A stretch of 64,000 bases of DNA, taken from contig NC_061461.1 in NCBI RefSeq assembly GCF_022581195.2, positions 2,914,001 through 2,978,000 of the forward strand. Reading direction: 5' to 3'. Source of the DNA: Helicoverpa zea. Its lineage: Eukaryota; Arthropoda; Insecta; Lepidoptera; Noctuidae. The number at the start of each line of letters is the position of its first letter. The stretch's first letter is position 1. The notes under the pieces were generated by a model, which was not told where the DNA came from, searched no databases, and saw nothing but the letters and a program-made list of their open reading frames with translations. The translations under genes were made by a program, and so were the position numbers. This document shows, one piece after another, positions 46,901-56,815 of the stretch.

Positions 46901-47599
46901 GTTGCTAGGAATTTTGTTACTAATTTTATTCTTAGATACGGAATTCCACGTGCAATTGCATCCGACATGGGAGCTGAATTTACATCGAACACTATGAAAG
47001 AGGTATGTAAGCTTTTACACATAAGTCAATTACAGTCGACGGCGTACCATCACCAGACAATTGGTGCTTTGGAGAACTCACACAAGCATTTGGGTAACTA
47101 TTTAAGGATTCAAACTGAAAATCATTCAGAAGCATGGAGCACTTGGCTTCCTTTCTGGTGTTTTTCTTATAATACTTCGGTGCATACCGAGACCAAATTT
47201 ACTCCATTTGAGCTTGTTTTTGGAAAAAGATGCAACTTACCATCAAATTTAAATTCAAACAAAATTGACCCCTTATATAATTTCGATAATTATCCTTTAG
47301 AACTCAAATTTAGAATACAGACATCAGAAAAAGAGGCGCGAGATAATCTTATTGTTAGCAAGGTTAATAGGAAAATTAGGTACGATCGTAACTCTAACCC
47401 GGTATCGTATAAACCAAACGATTTAATTTTGGTAAAAAACGAAACAGGAAATAAGTTCCAAAGCATTTACTCAGGTCCATACAATGTTATAAGAGAATGT
47501 TCACCAAATGTGGAAATTATGAAAAATAATAAACCTTACTTAGTACATAAAAACAGGACGAAAATGTATCTACCACCTGTTTCTTTATTATTATTATAA
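43940..47599 (+). CDS. pol: Pol polyprotein (protease, reverse transcriptase, RNase H, integrase) of the Ty3/gypsy element
   Basis: The open frame is 1219 codons, without its own expected start, made as Gag-Pol. Aspartic protease: LLIDTGASISAL (DTG at 44048-44056). RT: WRLVIDYRKLN, FSHLDLYQGY, MPMGLKTSPSSF and the catalytic YQDD (45269-45280; YxDD with Gln, where many relatives have Ile or Leu). RNase H: QTDASG (Asp at 45722), TIEKELLAIVW, VQTDHKPL, ending DALSRL. Integrase: zinc finger HLLPTSGHAG...CEKCQ (about 46571-46700), then DDE: Asp in FLDLVGP (46784), Asp in ASDMGAEF (46964), Glu in ALENSH (47072), the last two 36 residues apart. C-terminal GPY motif (SIYSGPYNVI). No stops or missing catalytic residues, so it looks intact. 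A frame starting at 44087 (GTG) would lack the protease active site. Confidence 0.95.
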   Translation, partial: AKITFFVPKRNYILASESSYCIEFNVNNSQSLSLLIDTGASISALKYKHVLDLNVPVCKENIIINGIGGKVHAIGYVCLQLSTHAQNIVHKFYVFESLPCKAHGILGQDFFSKFGSIINFKQNTLSLCINNNDIILKLFNVKDYLMTLPARSESIHYIDTNLTDECVVCTKEICEGIFVASSLAVPVNGKIPIRVLNTTANAVTLSEINLEIESSKEYDICLFDKSVNNADRVKRLFAKLNLSRLNEEERINIESLCAKYSDIFYLEGDRLSTTNIYNHSIKLKQDTQPIYSKPYRLPYSLKSEVNNQIKNMLKEGIIEPCQSEWSSPLLLVPKKSDSNGNKKWRLVIDYRKLNNTIQDDKFPLPNIVEILDSLSGCMYFSHLDLYQGYYNVNLDKESRKYTAFDSGRYQMTRMPMGLKTSPSSFARMMTIAMTGLTYEKCLVYQDDLVCFSRDLPSHIKNLQDIFERFRKVKLKLNPIKCDFLQKELLFLGHIVSSEGVVPDPSKINVVENYPVPTKIDEVKRFVAFVNYYRKFIPNFAAKAYPLNSLCRKNATFKWDDECQKSFSLLKQNIISHPVLQYPDFSESNQFILQTDASGYAIGAVLCNSDGRPVAYASRSLNKAEKRYPTIEKELLAIVWGVKHFRPYLYGRRFKVQTDHKPLIALFGMRDPSSRLMKFRMILEEYDFIVEYLKGKNNSVADALSRLYITSEELKEISERVINVMTRRQKAKQAQDATISHDDRPDHPKVVDMLSKPKYFTELRFTTDEELKRYREAREIKYANKCFCFVPTINTIFINPASQSQLSPGEFVRELNRFCERCKITEIYFVKNKNNNIFIEKVIKEIQSIGTWSGPRLCILKDVKRIDDRDDRRVIINDFHLLPTSGHAGIRRMVNNIKRYYFWPGLEHDVTEFVKRCEKCQKQKHSTHHTKEPMVITTTATSAFEKVFLDLVGPLDRDYNNYTYILTIQCELSKYVEAYPLLSKTSNEVARNFVTNFILRYGIPRAIASDMGAEFTSNTMKEVCKLLHISQLQSTAYHHQTIGALENSHKHLGNYLRIQTENHSEAWSTWLPFWCFSYNTSVHTETKFTPFELVFGKRCNLPSNLNSNKIDPLYNFDNYPLELKFRIQTSEKEARDNLIVSKVNRKIRYDRNSNPVSYKPNDLILVKNETGNKFQSIYSGPYNVIRECSPNVEIMKNNKPYLVHKNRTKMYLPPVSLLLL

Positions 47600-47820
47600 T
47601 CATAGATTGTGTAATCTTCTTATTAGTTTATAAACAAGTATATACTAATTATACTTAGGTAAGGAAATGTAAAAAAAAAAAAAAAAAAACATATGTATTC
47701 ACTTAGAATCTATTTAACCATTCTAATGTAACAAGCATGAATATTTTTAATCGAATTAGGATTAGTAACATAAAATAAAATAAACTTATCATTTATTTTA
47801 TTTTCTATTTGCGGTAGAGA
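47600..47820 (+). other. 3' UTR and polypurine region of the Ty3/gypsy element
   Basis: A run of 18 A lies near 47672-47690. A short purine tract (GGTAGAGA, 47813-47820) directly precedes the 3' LTR and is the likely plus-strand primer. No env ORF. Confidence 0.6.
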
Positions 47821-47952
47821 TGAGATGTGGATAGACTAATCTTATTGTGTACCTAGTATTAAGATCCATTATATTGATTCTTATTATAAAATATATTCAG
47901 TATTTACTCAGCATTCAATCGTTTCACTCGTCTCCTAAGTCACAACCTTACA
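47821..47952 (+). repeat. 3' LTR of the Ty3/gypsy element
   Basis: Identical to 41952-42083 over all 132 bases and followed by the CGTG target duplication. Confidence 0.95.
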
Positions 47953-47989
47953 CGTGTAATAAGCAGGATAGAGGTACACGAGGCTGTGT

Positions 47990-48185
47990 TGCAGTGATCA
48001 ATGTTCTTGTGCCAATGCTGCTGATAGCAGGAGTACCAGTGCTGCTGATAGCAACGTACCTGTGCTGCTGATAACAACGTCCCAGTGCTGCTGGGTGTGT
48101 TGCGGCGTGCTAATGTTGCTGCCTGTATTGGAGCGTGCCAATGTTACTGCCTGCGTTGCAGTGTGCCAATGTTGCTGGCCGTTTG
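47990..48185. repeat. Degenerate 25-35-bp repeats rich in GCTGCTG
   Basis: GTGCCAATGCTGCTGATAGC, CCAGTGCTGCTGATAGCA, GTGCTGCTGATAACAACG, GTGCCAATGTTACTGCCTG and GTGCCAATGTTGCTGGCC occur in succession. Confidence 0.65.
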
Positions 48186-48610
48186 TGTCTTGGTGCCTCT
48201 TACAAAAGTTTATTAGAACGCCACTACTTCCGCTGTGACGAAGCAAGTGGACACCTCCTCAGCTTTCTTTGAGAGCTGCGAGGCAATTTGATAAGGACAA
48301 GGACTTTGAAGACGTTCGAATGTACATGAGTCTCTGTGTGCGTGCCGTGAAAGGATGCATGAATTTTGATGTGAAAAAGTGTTAGTCTAATTGGTCTACT
48401 TTCAATGACTGATTTTGACCTTGACTGTTATTTTAACTTGGAAATGGACTTTTCTTTAATTTTGACTTTGACATACCCTACCATACCGTACGAGATTACG
48501 GCTCTTTGGTTTTCTATACTGGTGGTGCTAGTTGTCTAGACCACTTTGAGAACGTATGAATGTACGGGTCTCTCTTTATACCGTGGCGGTGTTACTTTGG
48601 AGGCCGCTGA

Positions 48611-48909
48611 GAGAACATACGACGGTATGGGTCTCTGTTCCACGTCTTCATAGTATGCTACCTATAGCTTAAACGCGTGCCTATGCTATGAGCGTGTGTA
48701 ATGACATGCAAACTGGGAGCCTCTGTCATCGAGAACATGCGACGGCATGGGTCTCTGTTTCTGAGTGGGACTATTGTTTAGACCACTGGGAGAACATACG
48801 ACGGTATGTGTCTCTGTTTCACGTCGTCATAGTAAGCAACCTATAGCTTAAATGCGTGCCTAAGCTATGAATGCATAAAATGACATGCAAACTGGGAGCC
48901 TCTGTCACC
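48611..48909. repeat. 120-bp direct repeat pair with shorter interspersed copies
   Basis: 48611-48730 and 48790-48909 match over about 120 bp (GAGAACATACGACGGTATG...CATGCAAACTGGGAGCCTCT) at roughly 88-90% by eye. Shorter versions of GAGAACATACGACGGTATGG occur near 48551 and 48731, and TAGACCACT precedes two of them. Confidence 0.75.
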
Positions 48910-49297
48910 TGGCGGTGTATGGCGAGTGATGGAAGTCCGGATTCTGTCATTCACGATGCACTTTTTTTTTATTCGTGTTTAGTCTGAAGCTGGTTACTAC
49001 CATAACACCTTTCAATATGCCTTTGCCTGTGGGCGTTTGAGTGCACACTTGCGCCCATAGTATGATTTACATACAAGTAGAAGTAAATATGGAAACCTTC
49101 TTTTTGTTACCCTTCCTTTTCTCAACATATTACATGCTTCAGACTTATACACAAAAACGAGTACTACGAGTAAATTACTTATACCTTGCTTAACATGTTT
49201 CAGATCATGAGCAACATGTCGGTGATCAGCTTATGATCTGATGCTGAAGAGGCGAATAATACTGCTGGCGAGGACGCCGCAGGGTCAGGAACGGCCG

Positions 49298-49550
49298 TGT
49301 TAGATATGAATCCTCCTTGCTACCAACCTGGCCTGACCGGGCTGGTATAGAAGAAGAAGTTATGACGGATAGAAGGATGACGGACGTTGAAGATGTCACG
49401 TCGTGATCTTATAATTAATTATCGATATTGTATTTGCTATTCAAAGTTGGTTTCTGCTAAACCTTTGTAAGAAATAAACCTTACCAGGTTAAATGTTTAT
49501 AGACGTGTGTTATTCATTTTCAAGTACCACTTCTGATCTGACCTCTAAGA
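49298..49550 (+). repeat. 3' LTR of the large non-coding LTR element
   Basis: 253 bp, identical to 37182-37435 except for one missing T (CTAAACCTTTG versus CTAAATCCTTTG). Followed by ATAC. Confidence 0.8.
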
Positions 49551-49572
49551 ATACACATATGTATATTTAGTA

Positions 49573-49733
49573 CTAGCTGTTCCAAGCAGAGAAAACTACT
49601 TTTCGCACAAGAATAAAAAGTAGCCTACGTCTTTTCTCCATTTTTCGACTAAGTTCTGTGCACCACCAGAAAGCAAGCGTTACAGGCAGCCAGATAGACA
49701 AAGTTCCTTTCGTATTCATAATATTAGTAAGGA
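49573..49733 (-). mobile_element. Helitron-like copy adjacent to the 3' LTR
   Basis: Minus strand: starts TCCTTACTAATATTATGAAT, ends CTAG; flanks A (49572) and T (49734). The body keeps AATAAAAAGTAGCCTACGTC. 161 bp. Confidence 0.6.
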
Positions 49734-50749
49734 TGGTTATAAAGTGTTTTGTGACTTCCCACCGCATTGTTAGGCTGGCTGCTACTTTGAGAAATTTATG
49801 AGACTGCTACATGCAATAGTAACTCTTTCTGTCTGTCGCGCTATTATGCAACTTCAGCAGTTTTCAAATAAATAGATAAAAAAATATCCGGATACTTGCA
49901 GAAGCTCCCTCGGGACGCGACTGGAATCGCGGGGACCAGTTAGTTTACTATATACACAGTTCATTATAAATATTGTTGACATAAATTCTCTAATAAAAAT
50001 AACAAAATACCTATACGAAAATACAATTTCTTGTTTATTATTTCCATTACAGTATCTTTCTCGAAAACAATGCGGAAGTCGTTTTTTTATTACCATTTAC
50101 GTCAGTAACAACATGCTCAAAAAATATAGGCCATGAAAGTGGGTTAAAGTAACATGAGATGATAAGGGGGGAGTAGATAAATAAAGTCATTATTATTTAC
50201 GTTTGTGTACGCCCCACACACACTGACGAAATGGTGTCAAAATAAAAATTACTGTCGAAATTTTAAAAAATACTACATCCAAATTGAGTTTTATCTCATA
50301 CAGGTCCAAGTACCATAGTGCTCAGTTTTGTTGTGAAGAGGTGACATAACTGAGGTGATATAACTTTTATCCGAATAGTATAAAATTATATAAACAATTT
50401 ATTGAAAAATTGCCCCTAAACTGTATATGCTCATTTGCTGCCTGAATGTAGGTACATATTTTAAAGTATTTTCACACCAAAAAATGTGAAACAAAAAAAA
50501 ATGCTCACATCTTCATCCACGTACAATTTATGATAGTAACAAACACCAGTTCGTAATGCAAGCATTAACCCTATGCATGCATATTATTTCGCTTAACGCC
50601 AGTCTTGAATGAACATAAGAAAATGCAAATACCTTCCAACCGTCGTGTCGTGTGGATTTCAGGACGTCTGTGCAGTGCTAGGGTTAATTCTCACTAGACT
50701 GTATCAAAGGTATTCCTTAATAAGACAGCGCTGTGTGGGCTAGGTACCG
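49734..50749. other. Unique AT-rich stretch
   Basis: Minus frame 49854-50096 has no domain. Nothing recognised. Confidence 0.4.
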
Positions 50750-51009
50750 CTCACGGTTTCACTCGAGTATTTATTTATTTAACCATTTATGTACACAGCA
50801 AATGCATGACAGAAGAAGTAATAAGATAAAATAGTACAAAGGTGCTGGGAACTTTTTCCATTAAATCGATAAAAAGTAGCATATAAAAAGTCATACAGTG
50901 GAAAAAGTTCCACTGCATACCACTTATTTCTATGACTGTCATCTCGGCTTAGCAGTTCTTGCGCAATACACAGACAATGGTATTTTCGCATTAATAATAT
51001 TAGTAATGA
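50750..51009 (-). mobile_element. Helitron-like copy interrupted by a short insertion
   Basis: CTAGGTACCGCTCACGGTTT at the left and ATTAATAATATTAGTAATGA at the right are Helitron-like ends. Between about 50765 and 50840 lies unrelated sequence (TTTATTTAACCATTTATGTA...AAAATAGTACAAAGG) resembling a LINE tail. The flank before CTAG is G rather than A, so the end is altered. Confidence 0.45.
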
Positions 51010-51465
51010 TCGTTTATAGTGAATCGTTGGATGTAAACTATGTATAAAAAGTATTTCGGAGGTTGCAACCTTAACTATATTTTTATTAAAATATACTTTC
51101 ACCCACATCACTTTACAGGCTCCGGTATCATAAAAAAAATCATAACATTTGCGCATATGCTTGCATAGTTACACCCCAGTGTGCAGTCACCCTCACCCGG
51201 TAAAGCATACCATGCATGAAAAGATATTTCACTCGAGTCGTAGAGATTATCTCGATGTGAGTATTATAACGCTCATCCAGAAATATTCCAGTTTCAGACG
51301 AGATTATACTCGCATTTTCTTATGAAACAATTCCTTGTTATGCAGGGAAACTTGCATTATTTATATCATCATTTATTTGAATGCAGTTTACATGTTTATT
51401 TTGTTTGTAAATGTGTTATGTTAAGATAGTTTTGTTTGTATACTACCTTCAGTATTGTTTAGAAA
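51010..51465. other. Unique stretch
   Basis: No gene or repeat recognised. Confidence 0.35.
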
Positions 51466-51600
51466 CTAGCTTTGGTGAGCGATCTCACCCACATCCCGTC
51501 AGACAAAAAGCCTATTTATAGCCTTCCTCGTATGTAATAAGTGGAAGAATCTGTAGTTATTAGCGCAGCAAGTAAACAAATTCAGCAGAAGAGTTTGTTT
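51466..51600 (-). mobile_element. Degraded Helitron-like copy
   Basis: CTAGCTTTGGTGAGCGATCT with CACCCACATCCCGTCAGACA, then AGCCTATTTATAGCCTTCCT; the distal end is lost. Confidence 0.5.
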
Positions 51601-51702
51601 GTTTAATGTAGTTCCCAGGAGACTCTTGTGAAACTGCTAATGTTTAATGACACAATATTTATTTCAGTAACATAAAACCAATCAGTACGCAATAAGATTA
51701 GT

Positions 51703-51871
51703 CATCATCCTCCGAGCCTTTTCCCAATCATGTTGGGGTCGGCTTCCAGTCTAACCGGATTCAGCTGAGTACCAGTGCTTTACAAGAAGCAACTGCCTAT
51801 CTGACCTCCTCAACCCAGTTACCCGGGCAACCCGATACCCCTTGGTTAGAATGGTGTCAGACTTATTGCAA
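51703..51871 (-). mobile_element. 5'-truncated SINE (tail only), antisense, with 17-bp target duplication
   Basis: The complement matches the tail of the SINE at 9797 (GTCTGACACCATTCTAACCA ... GGCTCGGAGGATGATGAC). TACGCAATAAGATTAGT flanks it perfectly (51686-51702, 51872-51888). The tRNA head is missing, so the reverse transcript was incomplete, or the tail's parent LINE was the source. Confidence 0.85.
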
Positions 51872-51888
51872 TACGCAATAAGATTAGT

Positions 51889-52284
51889 ATTAAAAACATT
51901 TCATATCAAGATCACAATATCAATATGTTACTGCCTACATGATTTTACCGTCCCAATAAAATATATTCCATATATTCCGATAGTTTTGACCACTGACGCG
52001 ACCACAAACAACGTCAAAGGAATAGGAAATAAAGTATCATTTCGTTTTTACGACCGTCCAAGCTGTGTTCTGCTATTGATTTTATTGCCTAGTAAAACAA
52101 ATCCCCCATTATTGCATCTAAAACAGAAGTTATATGTCTTTTTGTTATATAGAAATGCGGTTTTTAACACCGCCTTTTATTGGTATATAAATATAAACCT
52201 ACAGGTAGTAACACCTTTGCAAAAATTGTGTGATTTTCAATGCACAAATCGGTTCGATTGACCGCAATTCAACTATAAGGAATC
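51889..52284. other. Unique stretch
   Basis: Plus frame 51842-52261 starts inside the SINE and shows no domain. Otherwise nothing recognised. Confidence 0.4.
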
Positions 52285-52288
52285 TATC

Positions 52289-52471
52289 AGACAGGGAGCG
52301 GTCACGCGATTAAGCGTTCAAGCGGTCAGTTTTGCGTTCTTTCTGTCATATTACGTTACATAGACATAGTCTCACAGGAGGCATTCGGATCGCGTCGGTC
52401 AAGTAGATGTAATAGTAGTAGTAGCGGTCGAACGCAGAACGCTCGACCGCGTCACCGCTCTCTGTCTGCTT
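52289..52471. mobile_element. Putative MITE with CAGACAGGGAGCGGTCACGC ends
   Basis: The left CAGACAGGGAGCGGTCACGC and the inverse of the right (CAGACAGAGAGCGGTGACGC) match with few differences over about 32 bp. GC-rich, about 183 bp, no coding, no clear target duplication. Confidence 0.5.
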
Positions 52472-53655
52472 AATATCAACTTAAATACAATACATTAAAA
52501 ACAGGTATTATAATAATCTGAAAATAGCGTATAATTAGGTTACTCAGCTAACATCATCTGCGTTAAATACAATGTAATTAAGCAAAGCAATTAAGAAAAA
52601 CAAAAAATGTTTTCACAAAGCACCTATTACTCAGTTCAAAAATTAACAAAGATATTAAAATTCACAACTAAATGTTTAATTGAGAAGATTCAAAGGGATC
52701 GTTAAGTAAATCATATCTGTACCATTACCTCACATTAAACCCATTTGGGTATCATAAAATATGAACGGTACAATTTACAAGCACTAAACGCCACTTAGGT
52801 TTTGTTGCAATAAATTTAAAGTATAATATAATCAGAGGTCATATATCCCGTTTCGTACTGAAAACAAAGAGATCATAAATAATACAAAATACATTAATAA
52901 TACTTTTAGGACTATCGGAATTTTTATGAGGCTCATAAAAAACTTTGTGTGTTGTTATGTCTAGGTTGGAAATTAATTATTTTGTTACTAAATACGATAG
53001 GTATGTTCAAGTAGTTACCTACCATAGATATAAGTTTTAGACTTATATTATGTCTACTGTAATAATGATAGATCCAATTTGTACGTATAACACTCGCGAC
53101 AGAAGCGACATTCTGACGAAATGAGTATCGTCGCTTTTTTATTTTCATTCACGACACAAAAAATACTGGCAATAAATTGCCAGTATTTTTTCATTTTCAA
53201 GCTTTTTACTATGCCTTTAACAAAATTCTATTATTTATAATTATTTCAGATATTCCTATTTATTTGTAAGTGTTTTTAGCCAGACTACTAACAAAGGAAG
53301 GCTAAAACCATACCCAATTCATACAAAGCCTATACAAATATCTATCGCAGTCAACAGGTATAACCTGAAAGGATAAAGAAGCTTTCCATTAGCGTTTCCA
53401 TTAACTCCAACACAGCTGACCGGCCACAGAGCTAAGAATACAATAGACGCGCCAACCCGCCGTCCGGTGCAATCAAGATTTAAGTGTTCTATTTCGCTTT
53501 TGACTTATTGAACCGTAAAGTAAATCAAGTCTAGTCTTTTGTTGGTCTGTGGACAAACAAAGATGGTGGAAGCGTTTTGTGCCAGTGTTATTATGAAGGT
53601 GAATGAAAGGGAAATTGGATTAGAATATTGTATTGGCGATCATGATTGTTGGAGA
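52472..53655. other. Unique stretch with one hairpin
   Basis: No gene recognised. It contains the 16-bp hairpin at 53158-53191. Confidence 0.4.
53158..53191. terminator. 16-bp perfect hairpin with a 2-nt loop
   Basis: AAAAAATACTGGCAAT pairs perfectly with 53176-53191 and ends in a T-run. It resembles an intrinsic terminator in form, but in a eukaryotic context the type label is only structural. Confidence 0.4.
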
Positions 53656-53656
53656 T

Positions 53657-53912
53657 TCCGTTTTTAGGGTTCCGTACATGAAGGACTATTCGTCTGTGTT
53701 CTTTCTGCCACCAGACTACATCAAGGACCGTGATGTTTGACGCGAGATTCAGAGATGATGTATTAATGTTGCCGCTATAAAAAGAAATACTGAAAATTGT
53801 AGCAAATAAATATTTTAAGTTGTTCCCATATACAACAAACGTGATTTTCTTGTACATTCCTACCCATCGTGCGGGAATCCAACTCGTACTTGGCTGTTTT
53901 TTCTCATTTACA
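53657..53912 (-). mobile_element. Diverged AAACCGGCC-family copy, antisense
   Basis: Plus-strand order is reversed relative to 57868: TTTTTAGGGTTCCGTAC, ATGTTGCCGCTATAA, GTTCCCATATACAACAAACG, then ACTCGTACTTGGCTGTTTTT. Many substitutions; an old copy. Confidence 0.65.
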
Positions 53913-54937
53913 ATGATTACAGTAAAATTGTTGCGACACATGCCGCTTAAATTAAACTTTATGACGACATACAAAACGAAATGAGAAATCCCGATGATTA
54001 TGTTGAAAATCGAATGCAACAAACATATCGATATTACGATTATCGATACATAAATATAATCGGAAACTGCTGACCGCATACAATTTTATTGGTGATCCTG
54101 GAAATGATGTCATAACTGTTTATATAAATAAGTAAATGCGATTGAAATCGAAATCATGTTTTTGTTATACATATCGAGTAGCTGTTGTTTTCACACATTT
54201 TATTTTATATCCAGAATAATATTGTCCAGTATTAATATTACTGCTGAGTTTCATCGGAATCAGTTCAATGTGACAATCACATACACACACTTCTAAACTT
54301 TTGCCTTTATCATATGAGTGTGATCCACCAGAATATTATATAGGCACCAGAATATTATTTACGACATCTAGAGTATTTTGCAGGGTTTTTGGTTGGCAAA
54401 CAGTGTGTATATGATAGGTAGACATATTTTACATGTGGCCGAATTCATTGTATGCATGTCGTTCGAAAAATAAATAGACATTTTGTTTACTCCGAGTTTG
54501 CATCTAACACGGGCTCCAAAACTGTTACATGACAGTACGAGTGTATGATTTGAATTCTGAAAAACTAGCCGTAAACCATTGATAATATTAATAAAATAAA
54601 TTATGGTAAGCAGCAAAAATATATTTATAGTTATTGTTTCGAAAAACAATTGTATCTGTCAGTTCTATTGTTTATGAATACTATAAATCGTATAAGTTTC
54701 GACGGAATATGTTATTGTATCACAGTTTTATTCATTCCAAAGTATAATTTTAAAACCAAGGCTTTATTATACTTTGGAATACATACAACTAACGGAAAAA
54801 TATGTGTTTGTATCTCTATTAGTATTTATTTGTTTTATTCTGGTCACACATCAGTATGTCTGTTTAGTAGTTTCTGAGCCAATGAAAGCTCTTCGCGTAT
54901 AATTATCTTAGTGACCGATGGAATAAGAGCACCACAC
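53913..54937. other. Unique AT-rich stretch
   Basis: Frames 54368-54649 (minus) and 54650-54877 (plus) have no domain. Confidence 0.4.
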
Positions 54938-55130
54938 TGCAGACTAATCTGTCGGTCGACAGTTAACCCGATAGTTGTCAATTTTATTAAAAAAAAAAAA
55001 ACTTGATTAATAGTCTTACTTTTAAATCGGTCTGATACCGGCTATATACCTGATTTTTGTAATGTGCGTACTACCATTCATCTTCTTACTGATTTATGAG
55101 CCCAAACAAACTATCGGCAGTAAGATTTTC
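54938..55130. mobile_element. MITE-like copy related to 24345-24812
   Basis: GCAGACTAATCTGTCGGTCG and AACTATCGGCAGTAAGATTT at the ends; GTGCGTACTACCATTCATCT matches the complement of 24379-24400. It lacks the LINE fragment found in the other copy. Confidence 0.5.
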
Positions 55131-56573
55131 AGTGTACTCTAAAGCTATAATAATAATACTATACAAATTAAACAGACAATAGAGGCTATCTATTGAGATC
55201 TATGTGATTCTAAGCATAGCGGCTGATTAATTAACTGCATAATGGACCTCAAGTATTTGCTAATAATTAGGTATATGGGATAGCGTGTCGTACGTAAATT
55301 AAGTTACAGCTGTATGATAAACCCGATAATATTAGACGTTATAGTGACGTAGGCAAGAAGTCTATCATTTTATTTTCCGAAAAAAGTCTCAGTTGCAAAG
55401 GACTATGCTCATGAAGTATGAGAATAAAACCCAGGCCCGGCGTTATAAAGTCAAAATAAAGGTAAAAATAAGTAATTCAAAATCAAAAGTCATTTATTGG
55501 CTTGGGTTTTTTTTGAGCATTGTTCTTTTTCGAAAGCTAGGCACATGTTTTAATTCTTATGCGTTGCAAAACAATTGAATTCATAAGTTAGTTTCAACCA
55601 AGTGGATGGTGATACAGACAGTTTCTTAATAGATTCCATAAAGGAGGTCAAAACCTACAAGTAATATACTCTTAAGTAGTACTTATACCTACTTTATGAT
55701 ATTAGAGTAGTGTTTTAATAAATGCTGTCAGCATTTATTAAGGTCCTGAGAAGCGCTGTCGACTACTTCCTCTAATTTCAGACGATTCATAACAAGTCTC
55801 AATATTCAATGTTAGTAGTAGCGGAAGAAAACGTTTAATTAAAACAGTTTCAAAATTCCAAGAATGTAACAAAAAATCTAAATGAACAAAGCACCTTTTT
55901 CCGGGAAATCAAATAATTATTACCGTCAAAAAGAATGAGAATTATGATAACTAAGGAAAAGGCGTTTAGCAAACAAAATTTAATTACAGATATTAATTAA
56001 TAAGGACTGTGTTTTATCGAAAAACAGTGGCATTTCGTGAAGAAAAAAGGACATATTTATCTTCCCTATTATTGTTACGGGAAACCTCATTTATGGCACA
56101 GCGTCATGTATTTTAGTAGGTAAACATGGATGTCGCTTCAGGCTTGTTTGAGATAAAATATGTGGCCAATAACCGAACATCTGATTGGGCTATATTGCAA
56201 GCAAACGTTTTGGAAAAAGAGTCGATGGTGTTTATTGGTATTTACCTTACCTTTAATATGAATGTTATGTGTCGTACCTGTTTGAGAATAATTATCTTGG
56301 GAGATAATATGGTCATAAAGTTAGGGCTGATATTCGACAATAAACATTCAATAATAATTGATATCTGAATTAGACAATAAACATCAAACGCATTGTAACT
56401 TATAAACACCAATTTTAAGCTTCCTATCTTAGTTCTCTGTGCCTAAACTACTTCACGCATCCCGCATCATACGAGATACTTTCCTCAAAAATGTTTTTTT
56501 TAGCACTGAAGGATTTTTTCAAATCCAACAAATTACACAGCTTTCTACCACGGGTAGAGATATTTTACTCAGT
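55131..56573. other. Unique stretch
   Basis: Frames 55393-55578 and 56126-56368 have no domain. A LINE-like AT tail (AAAGTCAAAATAAAGG) near 55447 is too short to classify. Confidence 0.4.
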
Positions 56574-56585
56574 AATAGATACATT

Positions 56586-56815
56586 ATATACATAGATACG
56601 TCAGCCGAATGCATCCAGACAGGTGGGCCAATGTTGTTGCTCAGTGGATACCACAGGATGGCCACCGCAGACGTGGTAGGCCCTGGAAGAGGTGGCGTGA
56701 CGATCTGGACGCCTACAACCCTGACTGGTGGGAGAACTCTAAAGATCGAGAGGTGTGGAAACAAAATGGGGAGGCCTTTGCCCAGCAGTGGGACAATAAG
56801 GGCTAAGAAAAAAAA
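56586..56815 (+). pseudogene. 5'-truncated LINE: polymerase C-terminus, poly(A), 12-bp target duplication
   Basis: The frame 56609-56803 encodes WANVVAQWIPQDG, RRRGRPWKRWRDDLDAYNPD, then KDREVWKQNGEAFAQQWDNK and a stop. The GRPxxRWxDDLD...W...R..W...GEAFAQQW pattern is the standard C-terminal end of a lepidopteran non-LTR polymerase. It has a poly(A) end and a perfect AATAGATACATT duplication (56574-56585, 56816-56827). About 66 codons without disruption suggest a recent insertion. Confidence 0.85.

Larger units (their letters stand above)
41952..47952 (+). mobile_element. Full-length Ty3/gypsy LTR retrotransposon, three ORFs, identical LTRs
   Basis: The 6001-bp element has identical 132-bp LTRs (41952-42083, 47821-47952), TG...CA ends and a 4-bp target duplication CGTG (41948-41951, 47953-47956). 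Order: LTR, primer binding site, small membrane-protein ORF, gag, pol (PR-RT-RNaseH-IN with a GPY motif), poly(A)-rich 3' UTR, short purine tract, LTR. RT before integrase and the 4-bp duplication place it in Ty3/gypsy. No env-like ORF follows pol. All frames are open and the LTRs have not diverged, so it is very young. It sits in the internal region of the large LTR element. Confidence 0.95.
47957..49297 (+). other. Internal region of the large LTR element, right of the nested insertion
   Basis: Non-coding. 47990-48185 holds degenerate repeats of a GTGCCAATGTTGCTGCCTG / CAGTGCTGCTGATAGCA unit. 48530-48910 holds larger repeats (listed separately). Nothing resembling env or RNase H is visible. 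Confidence 0.6.
37182..49550 (+). mobile_element. Large LTR element without recognisable genes, hosting a nested Ty3/gypsy element
   Basis: Two direct repeats (37182-37435, 49298-49550) start TGTTAGATATGAATCC and end CTCTAAGA; they differ by one deleted base. ATAC precedes the first and follows the second, a possible 4-bp target duplication. Excluding the nested insertion, the internal region is about 5.9 kb. No gag or pol frame is recognisable, as in large non-autonomous LTR derivatives (LARDs). Near-identical LTRs indicate a young insertion. Orientation is taken from AATAAA in the LTR and from the sequence following the left LTR. Superfamily unresolved. Confidence 0.65.

Noticed and set aside
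47600..47820. env-like third ORF after pol
   Set aside because: Only 220 nt of AT-rich untranslated sequence with a poly(A) run before the LTR.
53591..54079. 162-codon minus-strand ORF
   Set aside because: Overlaps a degraded AAACCGGCC-family repeat and AT-rich flank; no domain.
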